Source of the DNA: JADFUS01 sp964600025
Lineage (GTDB): Bacteria; Bacteroidota; Bacteroidia; Bacteroidales; Rikenellaceae
Length of the DNA stretch: 10,543 bases
Assembly: GCA_964600025.1 (NCBI GenBank)
Contig: CAZRHJ010000056.1
Coordinates: 1 to 10,543, forward strand
Direction: 5' to 3'
In this document: positions 1-8,098 of the stretch, one piece after another
How the letters are laid out: every line of letters begins with the position of its first letter
How positions within the stretch are numbered: the first letter of the stretch is position 1
Translations under genes and position numbers: made by a program
The notes under the pieces: generated by a model
What the model saw: the letters and a program-made list of their open reading frames with translations, nothing else
What the model was told of the DNA's origin: nothing
Database searches by the model: none

Positions 1-52
1 GAGCATCGGCGAAATAGACAAGATAGGCGAGTTTCGTTTTTAGCGGACAATA
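1..52. repeat. Left copy of a perfect 52-bp inverted terminal repeat
   Basis: The first 52 bases are the exact reverse complement of the last 52 (10492-10543); the match breaks at base 53 (C here, where the other copy gives A). The inner edge reads TAGCGGACAATA and lies 8 bp beyond the metG stop codon. Internally the repeat has two direct GGCGA copies (8-12 and 26-30) and a short CGAAA/TTTCG inverted pair (10-14 and 32-36). A 52-bp perfect match cannot be chance. The likely explanation, which is inference, is two oppositely oriented copies of a dispersed element such as an insertion sequence at which the contig was cut. The identity of the element cannot be read from so short a piece. Confidence 0.93.
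2..43 (+). CDS. Possible 3' tail of a mobile-element gene (partial, 13 codons plus stop)
   Basis: Reading from base 2 gives SIGEIDKIGEFRF followed by TAG at 41-43, running off the left edge. The stop codon falls inside the repeat's inner edge, as is common where a transposase gene ends inside the terminal repeat of an insertion sequence. The same tail is encoded on the minus strand at the right end. Only 13 codons are visible and other frames are also open, so coding is a suggestion. I do not recognise the family with certainty. If real, the gene converges on metG. Confidence 0.35.
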   Translation, partial: SIGEIDKIGEFRF

Positions 53-60
53 CTATAAAT

Positions 61-2094
61 TTATCTAACTTGTGAACCTTCCATAATTTCCTCTATTGGA
101 GCTACAACTTGCATCTGGCCAGTTGCAGAATTAGCCATAAGTATCATTCCCTTAGATTCAATTCCACGAAGCATACGTGGCTCTAAGTTAGCAAGTATAA
201 CAATTTGTTTGCCAACCATTTCCTCGGCTGTATAAAACTCTGCAATACCCGAAACTATTGTACGAGTATCTACACCAGTATCTATTGTAAGTTTAAGAAG
301 TTTTTGAGTTTTAGGAACTTTCACTGCTTCCAAAACTTTTGCAACTCTTAAATCCATTTTTGCAAAGTCATCAAAAGAAACCATTGGTTTCAAAGGCTCA
401 ACAACAGCATTTTTAGCAAGATTAGCAGCCTTTGTATCTGCTAATTTTTGAAGTTGTTTTTCTACTACCTCGTCTTCGATTTTCTCGAACAACAATTCAG
501 CAGGATTAACCTTGTGTCCAACTTCCAAAATATCCATACAACCAAATTTGTCCCAAGCAATTTTGTCTAAATTAACTAATTTAGTGATTTTGTCGGCAGT
601 AAATGGCATAAATGGCTCTATTGCAATAGCGATATTTGCAGTAATTTGCATTGCTATATTCATAATTGTCTCAACACGTTTTGCATCTGTTTTGACAAGT
701 TTCCAAGGTTCTGTATCTGCAAGATATTTGTTACCAATACGTGCAACATTCATTGCCTCTTTCAAAGCCTCACGGAATTTATAATTCTCTATATAGTTTT
801 CGAGAGTAGCTTTTGATTGTTGAAGTTCAGAAATACACTGTTTGTCAAAATCAGTAAGCTCACCACAAGCAGGAACTACCCCACCATAATATTTGTTTGT
901 AAGCACAATAGCACGATTAACGAAGTTGCCCAAAATAGCTACTAACTCGTTGTTATTACGTGCTTGAAAATCTTTCCAAGTAAAATCATTATCTTTTGTT
1001 TCGGGAGCATTTGCACACAAAACATAACGTAAAACATCTTGTTTACCCGGGAAATCCTCCAAATACTCGTGCAACCAAACTGCCCAGTTACGTGAAGTTG
1101 AGATTTTGTCCCCCTCTAAGTTCAAAAACTCATTTGCTGGAACATTCTCAGGCAAAATGTAATCTCCGTGAGCTTTAAGCATTGCAGGAAACACTATACA
1201 GTGGAATACAATATTATCTTTACCGATAAAATGCACCATTTTTGTATCTTCACTTTTCCAATATTTTTCCCAGTCTGGTGTAAGGTCTTTTGTGGCAGAT
1301 ATATAGCCAATAGGAGCATCAAACCAAACATAAAGCACTTTGCCTTCTGCTCCCTCTACTGGAACGGGGATACCCCAATTCAAATCACGACTAACCGCAC
1401 GTGGTTGAAGTCCCATATCAATCCAAGATTTACACTGACCATAAACATTTGGTTTCCATTCTTTATGTCCGTCCAAAATCCATTCTTTCAAGAATGTTTC
1501 ATAATCATTCAAAGGCAAATACCAGTGCGTAGTCTCTTTTAGCATAGGTTTTGCACCAGTAATTGTAGATTTTGGATCTATCAAATCTGTTGCATTAAGT
1601 GTCGAACCGCATTTCTCGCATTGGTCGCCATAAGCTCCTTCGCTTTTACAGTTAGGACAAGTACCTGTGATATATCTGTCTGCCAAAAACTGATTAGCCT
1701 CAGGGTCAAAATACTGCTGTGAGGTTTGCTCAATAAACTTACCTTCACTATGTAGTTTTTTGAAAAACTCAGATGCAGTTTCTCTATGAGTTGCAGAAGT
1801 TGTACGAGAATAAATATCAAAAGTTATTCCCAAACCCTCAAAAGCATTTTTGATAATGTTATGGTATTTATCTACCACGTCTTGGGGCGTTACACCTTCT
1901 TGACGAGCTTTGATAGTAATCGGAACACCGTGTTCGTCGCTACCACAAACCCACAACACATCTTCGCCTTTCAAACGAAGATAACGAACATATATATCTG
2001 CTGGAACGTAAACACCAGCTAAGTGTCCAATATGAACAGGACCATTGGCATAAGGAAGTGCCGAAGTAACTAAATGTCTTTTATATTGACTCAT
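61..2094 (-). CDS. metG: Methionyl-tRNA synthetase with C-terminal tRNA-binding domain
   Basis: This enzyme charges tRNA-Met with methionine in the cytoplasm, using ATP. The 677-residue protein is full length for the long bacterial form. It has the class I HIGH signature at residues 21-24 and KISTS, the KMSKS-loop equivalent, at 330-334. The connective-peptide zinc knuckle has Cys146, 149, 159 and 162 in a CxxC...CxxC pattern. Residues about 571-677 form the EMAP/Arc1p-like OB-fold tRNA-binding domain (FDDFAKMDLRVAKV ... LEPRMLRGIESKGM) that dimerises MetRS and helps bind tRNA. The start ATG is 16 bp after the stop of the LysM-protein gene, so it is the last gene of the minus-strand operon. 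Its stop codon lies 8 bp from the 52-bp terminal repeat, and no hairpin terminator is visible between them. Confidence 0.97.
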   Translation of the reverse strand: MSQYKRHLVTSALPYANGPVHIGHLAGVYVPADIYVRYLRLKGEDVLWVCGSDEHGVPITIKARQEGVTPQDVVDKYHNIIKNAFEGLGITFDIYSRTTSATHRETASEFFKKLHSEGKFIEQTSQQYFDPEANQFLADRYITGTCPNCKSEGAYGDQCEKCGSTLNATDLIDPKSTITGAKPMLKETTHWYLPLNDYETFLKEWILDGHKEWKPNVYGQCKSWIDMGLQPRAVSRDLNWGIPVPVEGAEGKVLYVWFDAPIGYISATKDLTPDWEKYWKSEDTKMVHFIGKDNIVFHCIVFPAMLKAHGDYILPENVPANEFLNLEGDKISTSRNWAVWLHEYLEDFPGKQDVLRYVLCANAPETKDNDFTWKDFQARNNNELVAILGNFVNRAIVLTNKYYGGVVPACGELTDFDKQCISELQQSKATLENYIENYKFREALKEAMNVARIGNKYLADTEPWKLVKTDAKRVETIMNIAMQITANIAIAIEPFMPFTADKITKLVNLDKIAWDKFGCMDILEVGHKVNPAELLFEKIEDEVVEKQLQKLADTKAANLAKNAVVEPLKPMVSFDDFAKMDLRVAKVLEAVKVPKTQKLLKLTIDTGVDTRTIVSGIAEFYTAEEMVGKQIVILANLEPRMLRGIESKGMILMANSATGQMQVVAPIEEIMEGSQVR

Positions 2095-2110
2095 TTTTTT
2101 GTTAGTTATA

Positions 2111-3874
2111 TTATTTCACATTAATCGAAAAGTTCGGTGAGTAGTTAATTAACAACCACTCTTGATTTACAAGTTTTTCAATATCGTTCTCACGATAGAA
2201 CATATAAGGCACTTGTATAGCCCTACGGATAGTATCATTAAGTTCGTTCATAAAATCTGAACCATTTTCATTGATAGCACCCATAATTATAATACCTATT
2301 TCATAACCTCTATACGAAAACGGAGAAGGCACAAGCGAATAAGTATGAATATAATCTGTTTCAAACTTCATAGACGCCTCGTTTGTACGGTCTTGGAAAG
2401 AAGATGTTATATAGTGCAAATCACAACGGAAAAAATCACCTCTACGCTCTTTTGGGATATTTGAAACGTGTTGTGAGGCAAGAACACTCATTTTTTGGTT
2501 GTATGCAGTTGCTTTAAGTGCAACAAGTTTTGAAAGCAAAAGTTCATTATTTAGATTATCTTTGGCAGCAACTATAAAAATGTTTTCTTTATCTTTACTC
2601 AAAGTTGTGGCCATTGAATCGGGTGTAATAAACTTATCATAAACAATAGTAGTATCAATGTTTTTGATTTTTTGGATATTCTCGACAAACTGTGCATCAT
2701 CATTTACAGACTTATAGTAAATCACATATTTATCATCAAACATATTCTGAATTTTGTCATAGTAATATGCTTTGTCAGGCGTAATTTCTATTATATTCTT
2801 TGCATTAAATCGAGTTGCAAGCAAAGGATTAATGATAGGAATGTTGTTTTGAATTGCATAGTCAGCTACTGTTTCAAACTGGTCTGGAAAAACTGGACCT
2901 ATGATTAGTTGTTTGTTCAAAAGCTGTCCAGAGGCTATAAGTTGGTGCGAAAGGTCTGTTCCACGTCCAACTCCATACAAATCAACATTAACAGAAAGAC
3001 CAGATTTTTTGAGAGAATCACAAGCCATCAAAAAACCTCTGTAAAGGTCTTTAAAACCATCTTCACGAGGGTCGCTCTCGCCAGTAATTGGCATAACAAA
3101 AGCAACGTTTAGAGTTTTAGTATCTCTACTATCCGAAAAAATATCGAATTTAGCAAGTTCCACATTTTGCGTTGGAGTAGCAGTAGGTACAACAAGTGGT
3201 TTTGTAGTATCTTTTTCTGTTACAACATTTGTTGCAGCATTAGGATAATCTGTATAGTTAGAGCGAGGCACACGAATAACAGTATATTCTTTTAGTCCAC
3301 CCTCTTTCACATCTTCATTATATTTCAAAATATTCTCTATCGAAACATTATAAAGACGAGAAATAGAATATAAAGTTTCTTTTGGAAGTACATTGTGATA
3401 GTCAAACTTCTTCTGAGAATCGCTAAGTTTTTGAAGTTGTGGTTCTGCTTTTGGAACTGCAACTGGCTTAGCTATTGGCTCGGCTTGTTGCCTTGCTTCA
3501 ATCTTAGTTTTTTGAGGAACAATATCTTCTTGTCTGTTTACTGCCTGTTTTCTTTCTTTCAGAAACTTTTTAATATCTTTGTTGATAGTAGCATCTGTGG
3601 CATTACCAATAGAATTACGAGTAATGTTCAACATTTCGCCCAAAGCAACATCACCACGAGTTGCAACTTGTGGGTTTGCTTGTAGAAAATCAGCTAATGG
3701 TAGTTGATATTTTTTAAGTATCGAAGAAATTGATTCACTTTTTACTACGGTGTGTTTAATATATTTACCAATTTGGTAATTATATTCTGTGAGAGAAACA
3801 CCGTGTGTCAAACTACTTGCAAAACAAGTGATAACACTAAACACAACAAGTATTAAAATTATTCCTTTTTTCAT
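2111..3874 (-). CDS. Exported LysM-repeat protein with periplasmic-binding-protein type 1-like C-terminal domain
   Basis: The 587-residue protein is probably an envelope protein that binds peptidoglycan; its exact role is unknown. Residues 1-20 are a signal peptide (MKKG, then a hydrophobic run to VITCFAS). Cys17 sits in a poor lipobox context (VITC), so a soluble or surface-anchored periplasmic protein is more likely than a lipoprotein, but this is open. LysM 1 spans about 39-86 and LysM 2 about 158-204, joined by a charged K/Q/E/P-rich linker. After a T/P/V-rich linker (205-253), residues 254-587 resemble the type 1 periplasmic binding fold of ABC-transporter receptors and LpoA (NVAFVMPITGES, LIIGPVFPDQFETVADYAIQNNIPIINP). 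No permease or ATPase gene is nearby, so transport is unlikely. A wall-sensing or synthase-activating role like that of LpoA is inference. The start ATG directly abuts the exonuclease stop (TAAATG), suggesting coupled translation. Confidence 0.85.
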   Translation of the reverse strand: MKKGIILILVVFSVITCFASSLTHGVSLTEYNYQIGKYIKHTVVKSESISSILKKYQLPLADFLQANPQVATRGDVALGEMLNITRNSIGNATDATINKDIKKFLKERKQAVNRQEDIVPQKTKIEARQQAEPIAKPVAVPKAEPQLQKLSDSQKKFDYHNVLPKETLYSISRLYNVSIENILKYNEDVKEGGLKEYTVIRVPRSNYTDYPNAATNVVTEKDTTKPLVVPTATPTQNVELAKFDIFSDSRDTKTLNVAFVMPITGESDPREDGFKDLYRGFLMACDSLKKSGLSVNVDLYGVGRGTDLSHQLIASGQLLNKQLIIGPVFPDQFETVADYAIQNNIPIINPLLATRFNAKNIIEITPDKAYYYDKIQNMFDDKYVIYYKSVNDDAQFVENIQKIKNIDTTIVYDKFITPDSMATTLSKDKENIFIVAAKDNLNNELLLSKLVALKATAYNQKMSVLASQHVSNIPKERRGDFFRCDLHYITSSFQDRTNEASMKFETDYIHTYSLVPSPFSYRGYEIGIIIMGAINENGSDFMNELNDTIRRAIQVPYMFYRENDIEKLVNQEWLLINYSPNFSINVK

Positions 3875-4636
3875 TTACTTACTTTTTAGTCTAATTTCAG
3901 TTAATATTTTTTTGGTGTACTGAGGAAAATCTCCATTCATTATCCAATTATAATAACTTGGTTCGGAAGCAAAAACATCGACAACACGCTTACCTTTGTG
4001 TTTGCCAAAATTAAATACTTCTTCGTCATTTTCGTTATACGCAACTCTACCTGCATAATCAGCAAATTTGTTGTTTTGGGTAAATTCAGCCAAAAAATCA
4101 ACATCATTTTCAATATCTGAATATCTGTCTAATTGTGATTTAAGGACTTCGTATGTTGCCAACGTATCTGCCTCAGCAGAGTGTGCATCTTGAAGGTCTT
4201 TATCACAATAGAATTTGTAGGCTGCCACAAGTGTGCGTTGTTCTTTTTTGTGGAAGATTGTCTGAACGTCAATACATTTATGTTTTTTGATGTCAATATC
4301 TATATCCACTCTCAAAAACTCTTCGACAAGCATTGGAATATCGAATTTATTTGAGTTGTAACCAGCAAAATCACAACCTTTGATAAACTCATACAAAGAT
4401 TTTGCAATAGCTTTGAAAGATGGTTCATTTTTCACATCTTCATCATAAATACCGTGAACTGCCGAAGCCCCCTCTGGAATAGGCATTCCGGGGTTTATTC
4501 GACGAGTTTTAATATCTTTTGTACCATTTGGATAAACTTTGACAATAGATATTTCTACAATTCTATCATTTACTGGGTCTATACCAGTAGTTTCTAAATC
4601 AAAGAAAACCAAAGGATTTTTTAAATTTAATTCCAT
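3875..4636 (-). CDS. DEDDh-family 3'-5' exonuclease (DnaQ/epsilon-like)
   Basis: This is a 3'-to-5' exonuclease of the DnaQ superfamily, 253 residues. Exo I is FFDLETTG with Asp13 and Glu15, Exo II is YNSNKFDIPML with Asp99, and Exo III is HSAEAD with His152 and Asp157. This is a complete set of metal-binding and catalytic residues of the DEDDh type. Residues about 208-250 form a small C-terminal module beginning FNFGKHKGK and containing YYNWIMNGDFPQYTKK, which resembles the C-terminal domain found on ExoX-like nucleases. The gene starts 4 bp after the dnaN stop, so the exonuclease and the sliding clamp are co-expressed. This suggests it acts in replication, as a proofreading subunit, or in clamp-linked repair. 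It lacks a polymerase domain. I see no clear clamp-binding motif of the QLxLF type. Whether it is the true epsilon subunit or an accessory nuclease cannot be settled here. Confidence 0.93.
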   Translation of the reverse strand: MELNLKNPLVFFDLETTGIDPVNDRIVEISIVKVYPNGTKDIKTRRINPGMPIPEGASAVHGIYDEDVKNEPSFKAIAKSLYEFIKGCDFAGYNSNKFDIPMLVEEFLRVDIDIDIKKHKCIDVQTIFHKKEQRTLVAAYKFYCDKDLQDAHSAEADTLATYEVLKSQLDRYSDIENDVDFLAEFTQNNKFADYAGRVAYNENDEEVFNFGKHKGKRVVDVFASEPSYYNWIMNGDFPQYTKKILTEIRLKSK

Positions 4637-4640
4637 TTAA

Positions 4641-5771
4641 TTAGGGCATTATAGGCATTAATAACATCAACAAATCATAAGATTGTTCTTTTTCGGTTGG
4701 CACTGGCAAAATTACTCCGGCACGAGTTGGCTCAGAAAGTTCTACAACTACATCAGTAGTAGTAAGAGTTGTAAGAATATCTATCAATAATGGATATTTG
4801 AAACCAATAGTCATAGGCTCTCCATCGTACGAACAATTCAAATAATCGTGAGCTTCAACAGAAAAATCAGAGTCTTTTGTTTCGAGGTGCATAGTGTTGT
4901 TTTCAAGTTTTAGAAGTACCAAACTTGTAACTTGGTTTGCACAAACCGAAACACGTTTTATACTATTTAAAAACATTTGTCTATCAACAATCACTTTATT
5001 AGGATTTTGAGTAGGAATAACTACATCATAATTTGGGAATTTTCCCTCAATCAAACGGCTAATAAAAGTTGTATCATTAATTGTAAAGAAAATATTTTTT
5101 GCATCAACCTCAATTTTGACTAAACCAGACTCTTTTGCCAAAAATGCCTTAACGAGTGTTGCAGCTTTTTTAGGAATTACAATCATAGTCTGTTGTTCCA
5201 AACCTAAGTTCTTAGGCAAAGTCATTTTAACTAATTTGTGAGCATCTGTGGCAACAAATACGCATTTGTCTGGGCGAATATCCATACATATACCATTCAT
5301 AATAGGACGTGTATTTTTGTCTGCAGCCGCAAAAAGAGTATTTGTAATACCATCATAAAGTTCCTGAACAGGGATTTCAAAACTATGTACAATGTCAGAT
5401 TCGTGTTCCGTAACACTTGGGTAACCCATTGTAGAAATACCAGTAATAGTTACTCTACCAGTTTCCCAAATCATAGTAATTTCACCATTAGAAAGGTTAG
5501 TGTCAATAGTGATAGGTTGGTCTGCAAATTCTTTCAAAAAATCAAGAATCATTTTTGAAGGAACTAATATTGAACCCTCCATATCTACCGCAACTACTTC
5601 TATCGAAGATACTTGTGTAGTTTCTAAATCAGAAGCAGTAATTGTTAATTTATTTTCTTTAAGTTCGAACTTAAAATAATCCAATATTGCCAAAGTATGC
5701 TTAGGATTAATAACTTTACCAACGTATTGCAAAACGTTAGAAAGTTCTGAACTTGATACCGTAAATTTCAT
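4641..5771 (-). CDS. dnaN: DNA polymerase III beta subunit (sliding clamp)
   Basis: This is the ring-shaped processivity clamp that encircles DNA and tethers DNA polymerase III and repair proteins. The 376-residue length is normal, with three tandem clamp folds at roughly 1-120, 125-245 and 250-376. Recognisable stretches are the N-terminus MKFTVSSSELSNVLQYVGKV, the domain-two segment AADKNTRPIMNGICMDI followed by VFVATDAHKLVKM, and the C-terminal strand ending LLMLLMPIMP, which contributes to the hydrophobic pocket that binds partner peptides. The start is 22 bp after the phosphorylase stop, the largest gap in the operon, but no TAnnTTTG promoter is visible there. dnaN is not beside dnaA or recF here. 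The following gene is an exonuclease, fitting a replication pair set inside a metabolic operon. Confidence 0.97.
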   Translation of the reverse strand: MKFTVSSSELSNVLQYVGKVINPKHTLAILDYFKFELKENKLTITASDLETTQVSSIEVVAVDMEGSILVPSKMILDFLKEFADQPITIDTNLSNGEITMIWETGRVTITGISTMGYPSVTEHESDIVHSFEIPVQELYDGITNTLFAAADKNTRPIMNGICMDIRPDKCVFVATDAHKLVKMTLPKNLGLEQQTMIVIPKKAATLVKAFLAKESGLVKIEVDAKNIFFTINDTTFISRLIEGKFPNYDVVIPTQNPNKVIVDRQMFLNSIKRVSVCANQVTSLVLLKLENNTMHLETKDSDFSVEAHDYLNCSYDGEPMTIGFKYPLLIDILTTLTTTDVVVELSEPTRAGVILPVPTEKEQSYDLLMLLMPIMP

Positions 5772-5793
5772 AATATTGTATTTTTTAGTTATT

Positions 5794-6657
5794 TTAGATT
5801 CTATCCAACACGTTTTTTACAAACTGTTGCATACGTTCGTGATAATTAATATTAACGTCAATTTTTGTACGATGTGCTATTGCCAAGCATATTGTAACTG
5901 CTTTATGCCCAAGCGTAATAGCAAGGGATTCAAGTGCAGCTCCTTCCATTTCGATATTTGTAAAATCATAGCCATTGTACGAAAATCCTGCTAATAAATC
6001 TATCATTTTATCAAATCGAGGAGATAGACGGACTATTCTACCCTGAGGTGCAAAAAAACCTCCTGCACACATAGTTATGCCTTGTTTGGAAATATCAGAG
6101 AATTTCGCGACTAATTCGTCAGAAGATTTTACTGAATAAGGAATAACATAAGGCGAAGACTCAAAAATATTTTTATGGAAAAGCTCTGAAAGCTCGTTTT
6201 CACAGATATTTTGGGTCTGAGGATAGAAATGTGCCAAAGCATCTATACCAATAGTATATTTACTCAACACTACGTCTCCAAGGTTTATTCTGTCAGAAAT
6301 AGCACCAGAAGTACCTATTCTAACAATATTCAAAGCCCTATGAGAAGATTTAACTTCCATAGTTTCAAAATCTACATTTACCAACGCATCAAGTTCATTT
6401 ACAAGAATATCAATAGCCCCACAACCAATCCCAGAAGAAATTACCATAATGGGTTTTGAGTTGTAAGTACCAATAACAGAATGATACTCTCTATTGTGAG
6501 CCTCGGTTGTAACACTATCAAAAAAGCTACTAACGAGCTTAACTCTTTGAGGGTCGCCAACCACAATAATATTATCTACTATCTGTGAGGGTTTAAGCCC
6601 AAGATGATAGATAGACCTATCAGGATTTATTAGTAAATCAGATTTTTTTATTTTCAT
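5794..6657 (-). CDS. Nucleoside phosphorylase, probably uridine phosphorylase
   Basis: This is a member of the NP-I nucleoside phosphorylase family, which splits a nucleoside with phosphate into base and ribose-1-phosphate in the cytoplasm for salvage. Visible motifs in the 287-residue protein are GDPQR at 34-38 (phosphate site), SSGIGCGAIDI at 74-84, RIGTSGAI at 113-120 (phosphate and base pocket) and NIEMEGAALESLA at 234-246, whose Glu contacts ribose. FFAPQGR at 201-207 aligns in position with the Gln-x-Arg pair that uridine phosphorylases use to recognise uracil, which favours uridine over a purine nucleoside. This specificity is inferred. The gene starts 4 bp after pyk and ends 22 bp before dnaN. 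Ribose-1-phosphate from this reaction could feed central metabolism, matching its position beside pyk. Confidence 0.88.
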   Translation of the reverse strand: MKIKKSDLLINPDRSIYHLGLKPSQIVDNIIVVGDPQRVKLVSSFFDSVTTEAHNREYHSVIGTYNSKPIMVISSGIGCGAIDILVNELDALVNVDFETMEVKSSHRALNIVRIGTSGAISDRINLGDVVLSKYTIGIDALAHFYPQTQNICENELSELFHKNIFESSPYVIPYSVKSSDELVAKFSDISKQGITMCAGGFFAPQGRIVRLSPRFDKMIDLLAGFSYNGYDFTNIEMEGAALESLAITLGHKAVTICLAIAHRTKIDVNINYHERMQQFVKNVLDRI

Positions 6658-6661
6658 AATT

Positions 6662-8092
6662 TTAATATACGTGTTTAGATTTCAATCTCTCCAAAGAATT
6701 TATTTCCATAAATGTTGGGCCGTTAGCAGCACCAAAATCACCTGCCACAACTACAATCAAATCTTCGTTTTTGACATATTGACGACACTCCAAACGAGAT
6801 AAAATCTCGAACAAGAAATTTGAGTGGTCAGTTTTTTTGTCTTGATAAATAGCTCTTACACCATAAGAAAGTGCTAACACTCTCATTACGTGTTTTTTGT
6901 AGCAAACTGCATATACTGGTTTTGGGCTTCTGAAAGCTGACATATAACGACCAGTGCGTCCAGACATTGTGTCAATCACAATAGCCTCCACAGGAAGTGC
7001 AACTGTCGAATTTACTGCCGAAGTACACAAGTGAGCAGTAACTCTATTTTGAATATTTTGGAATTTAATATCAACTATTGGGTCTAAACTCTTTTCGATT
7101 TCACCAGCCACCGCACTCATTGTCTTAACAGCCTCTACTGGGTATGCACCGTTAGCAGTTTCGCCACTAAGCATAATAGCATCAGTACGTTGATAAATTG
7201 CATTTGCAATATCAGATATTTCGGCACGAGTTGGACGTGGGTTTGTAATCATACTTTGCAAAAGCTGAGTTGCAATGATTACTGGACGTTTGTTCTGAAT
7301 ACATTTATTCACAATCACACGTTGAATACGAGGGATTTTCTCAGCAGGGATTTCTACTCCCAAATCACCACGTGCAACCATTACACCATAAGTATATTGC
7401 AAAATTTCATCTAAATTATCAACTCCTTCTTGGTTTTCGATTTTAGAGATGATTTTAATATCACTATTTTTTGCGTCCAATATTTTCTGAACAGACAATA
7501 CGTCGTCTTTGTGGCGTACAAATGAGTGAGCAATAAAATCAATATTGTTGTCTATTGCCCAATTAATAAACATTTCGTCTTTTGGAGTAATAGATGGAAG
7601 TTTGATTTTAACTCCCGGCACATTAACGCTTTTGAAGTTTTTGATAACACCATTGTTGGTAACCTCTGCAACCAAATGTTCAGATATTTTGTCGATAATA
7701 TCTAATTTCAAATCTCCATCATCTATCAAAAGAGATGCTCCTACTGGAACTTCTTTAACTATGTTCAAATCATTAACATACAGACAATCAGGCGAAGATA
7801 TAGTGTCGCTTGTAGCACCCTTAATAATGATTTTATCACCTAATTTGACTGCAAAACCTTCTTTTGTTTCACAACGAGTTGTACGAATTTCTGGACCTTT
7901 TGTATCTATCAACAAAGCGATATCCTCAGACACAGCTCTCACATTATTAACAACTTTTAATGCCCCTTCGGGTGTGGCGTGAGCAGTATTGATACGCACC
8001 ACGTTCATACCAGCATCGTATAGTTGTTTAATAAATTCAACATCACATTTCAAATCTGAAATTGTTGCAACAATTTTTGTATTACACTTCAT
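6662..8092 (-). CDS. pyk: Pyruvate kinase
   Basis: Pyruvate kinase transfers phosphate from phosphoenolpyruvate to ADP, the last step of glycolysis, in the cytoplasm. The 476 residues carry the full set of motifs: KIVATIS at 6-12, DTKGPEIR at 63-70, KIENQEG at 217-223 with the catalytic Lys217, VARGDLGVEIP at 239-249 with metal-binding residues, and the signature helix NPRPTRAEISDIANAI followed by TDAIMLSGET at 284-312. Residues of about 360-476 form the C-terminal domain. The usual NFSHG motif near the active site is NTAHA here (35-39), a form I associate with Bacteroidota enzymes rather than a defect. The gene begins 6 bp after the aroQ stop and ends 4 bp before the phosphorylase gene. Confidence 0.97.
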   Translation of the reverse strand: MKCNTKIVATISDLKCDVEFIKQLYDAGMNVVRINTAHATPEGALKVVNNVRAVSEDIALLIDTKGPEIRTTRCETKEGFAVKLGDKIIIKGATSDTISSPDCLYVNDLNIVKEVPVGASLLIDDGDLKLDIIDKISEHLVAEVTNNGVIKNFKSVNVPGVKIKLPSITPKDEMFINWAIDNNIDFIAHSFVRHKDDVLSVQKILDAKNSDIKIISKIENQEGVDNLDEILQYTYGVMVARGDLGVEIPAEKIPRIQRVIVNKCIQNKRPVIIATQLLQSMITNPRPTRAEISDIANAIYQRTDAIMLSGETANGAYPVEAVKTMSAVAGEIEKSLDPIVDIKFQNIQNRVTAHLCTSAVNSTVALPVEAIVIDTMSGRTGRYMSAFRSPKPVYAVCYKKHVMRVLALSYGVRAIYQDKKTDHSNFLFEILSRLECRQYVKNEDLIVVVAGDFGAANGPTFMEINSLERLKSKHVY

Positions 8093-8098
8093 TGTATT

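Noticed and set aside
54..66. Terminator at the metG 3' end (ATAAATTTAT palindrome overlapping the stop)
   Set aside because: The palindrome is all A/T without a loop and has no following U-tract, so it would not form a stable terminator. The AAAAAATTTTT run after thiD was rejected for the same reason.
3875..4636. Clamp-binding motif in the exonuclease (QTIFH at 125-129, QNNKF at 187-191)
   Set aside because: Neither fits the QLxLF-type consensus, and the first is inside the nuclease fold near the catalytic core.
6662..8092. Loss of the NFSHG motif in pyruvate kinase (NTAHA instead) as a sign of inactivation
   Set aside because: All other catalytic motifs are intact and this variant is one I know from Bacteroidota pyruvate kinases.
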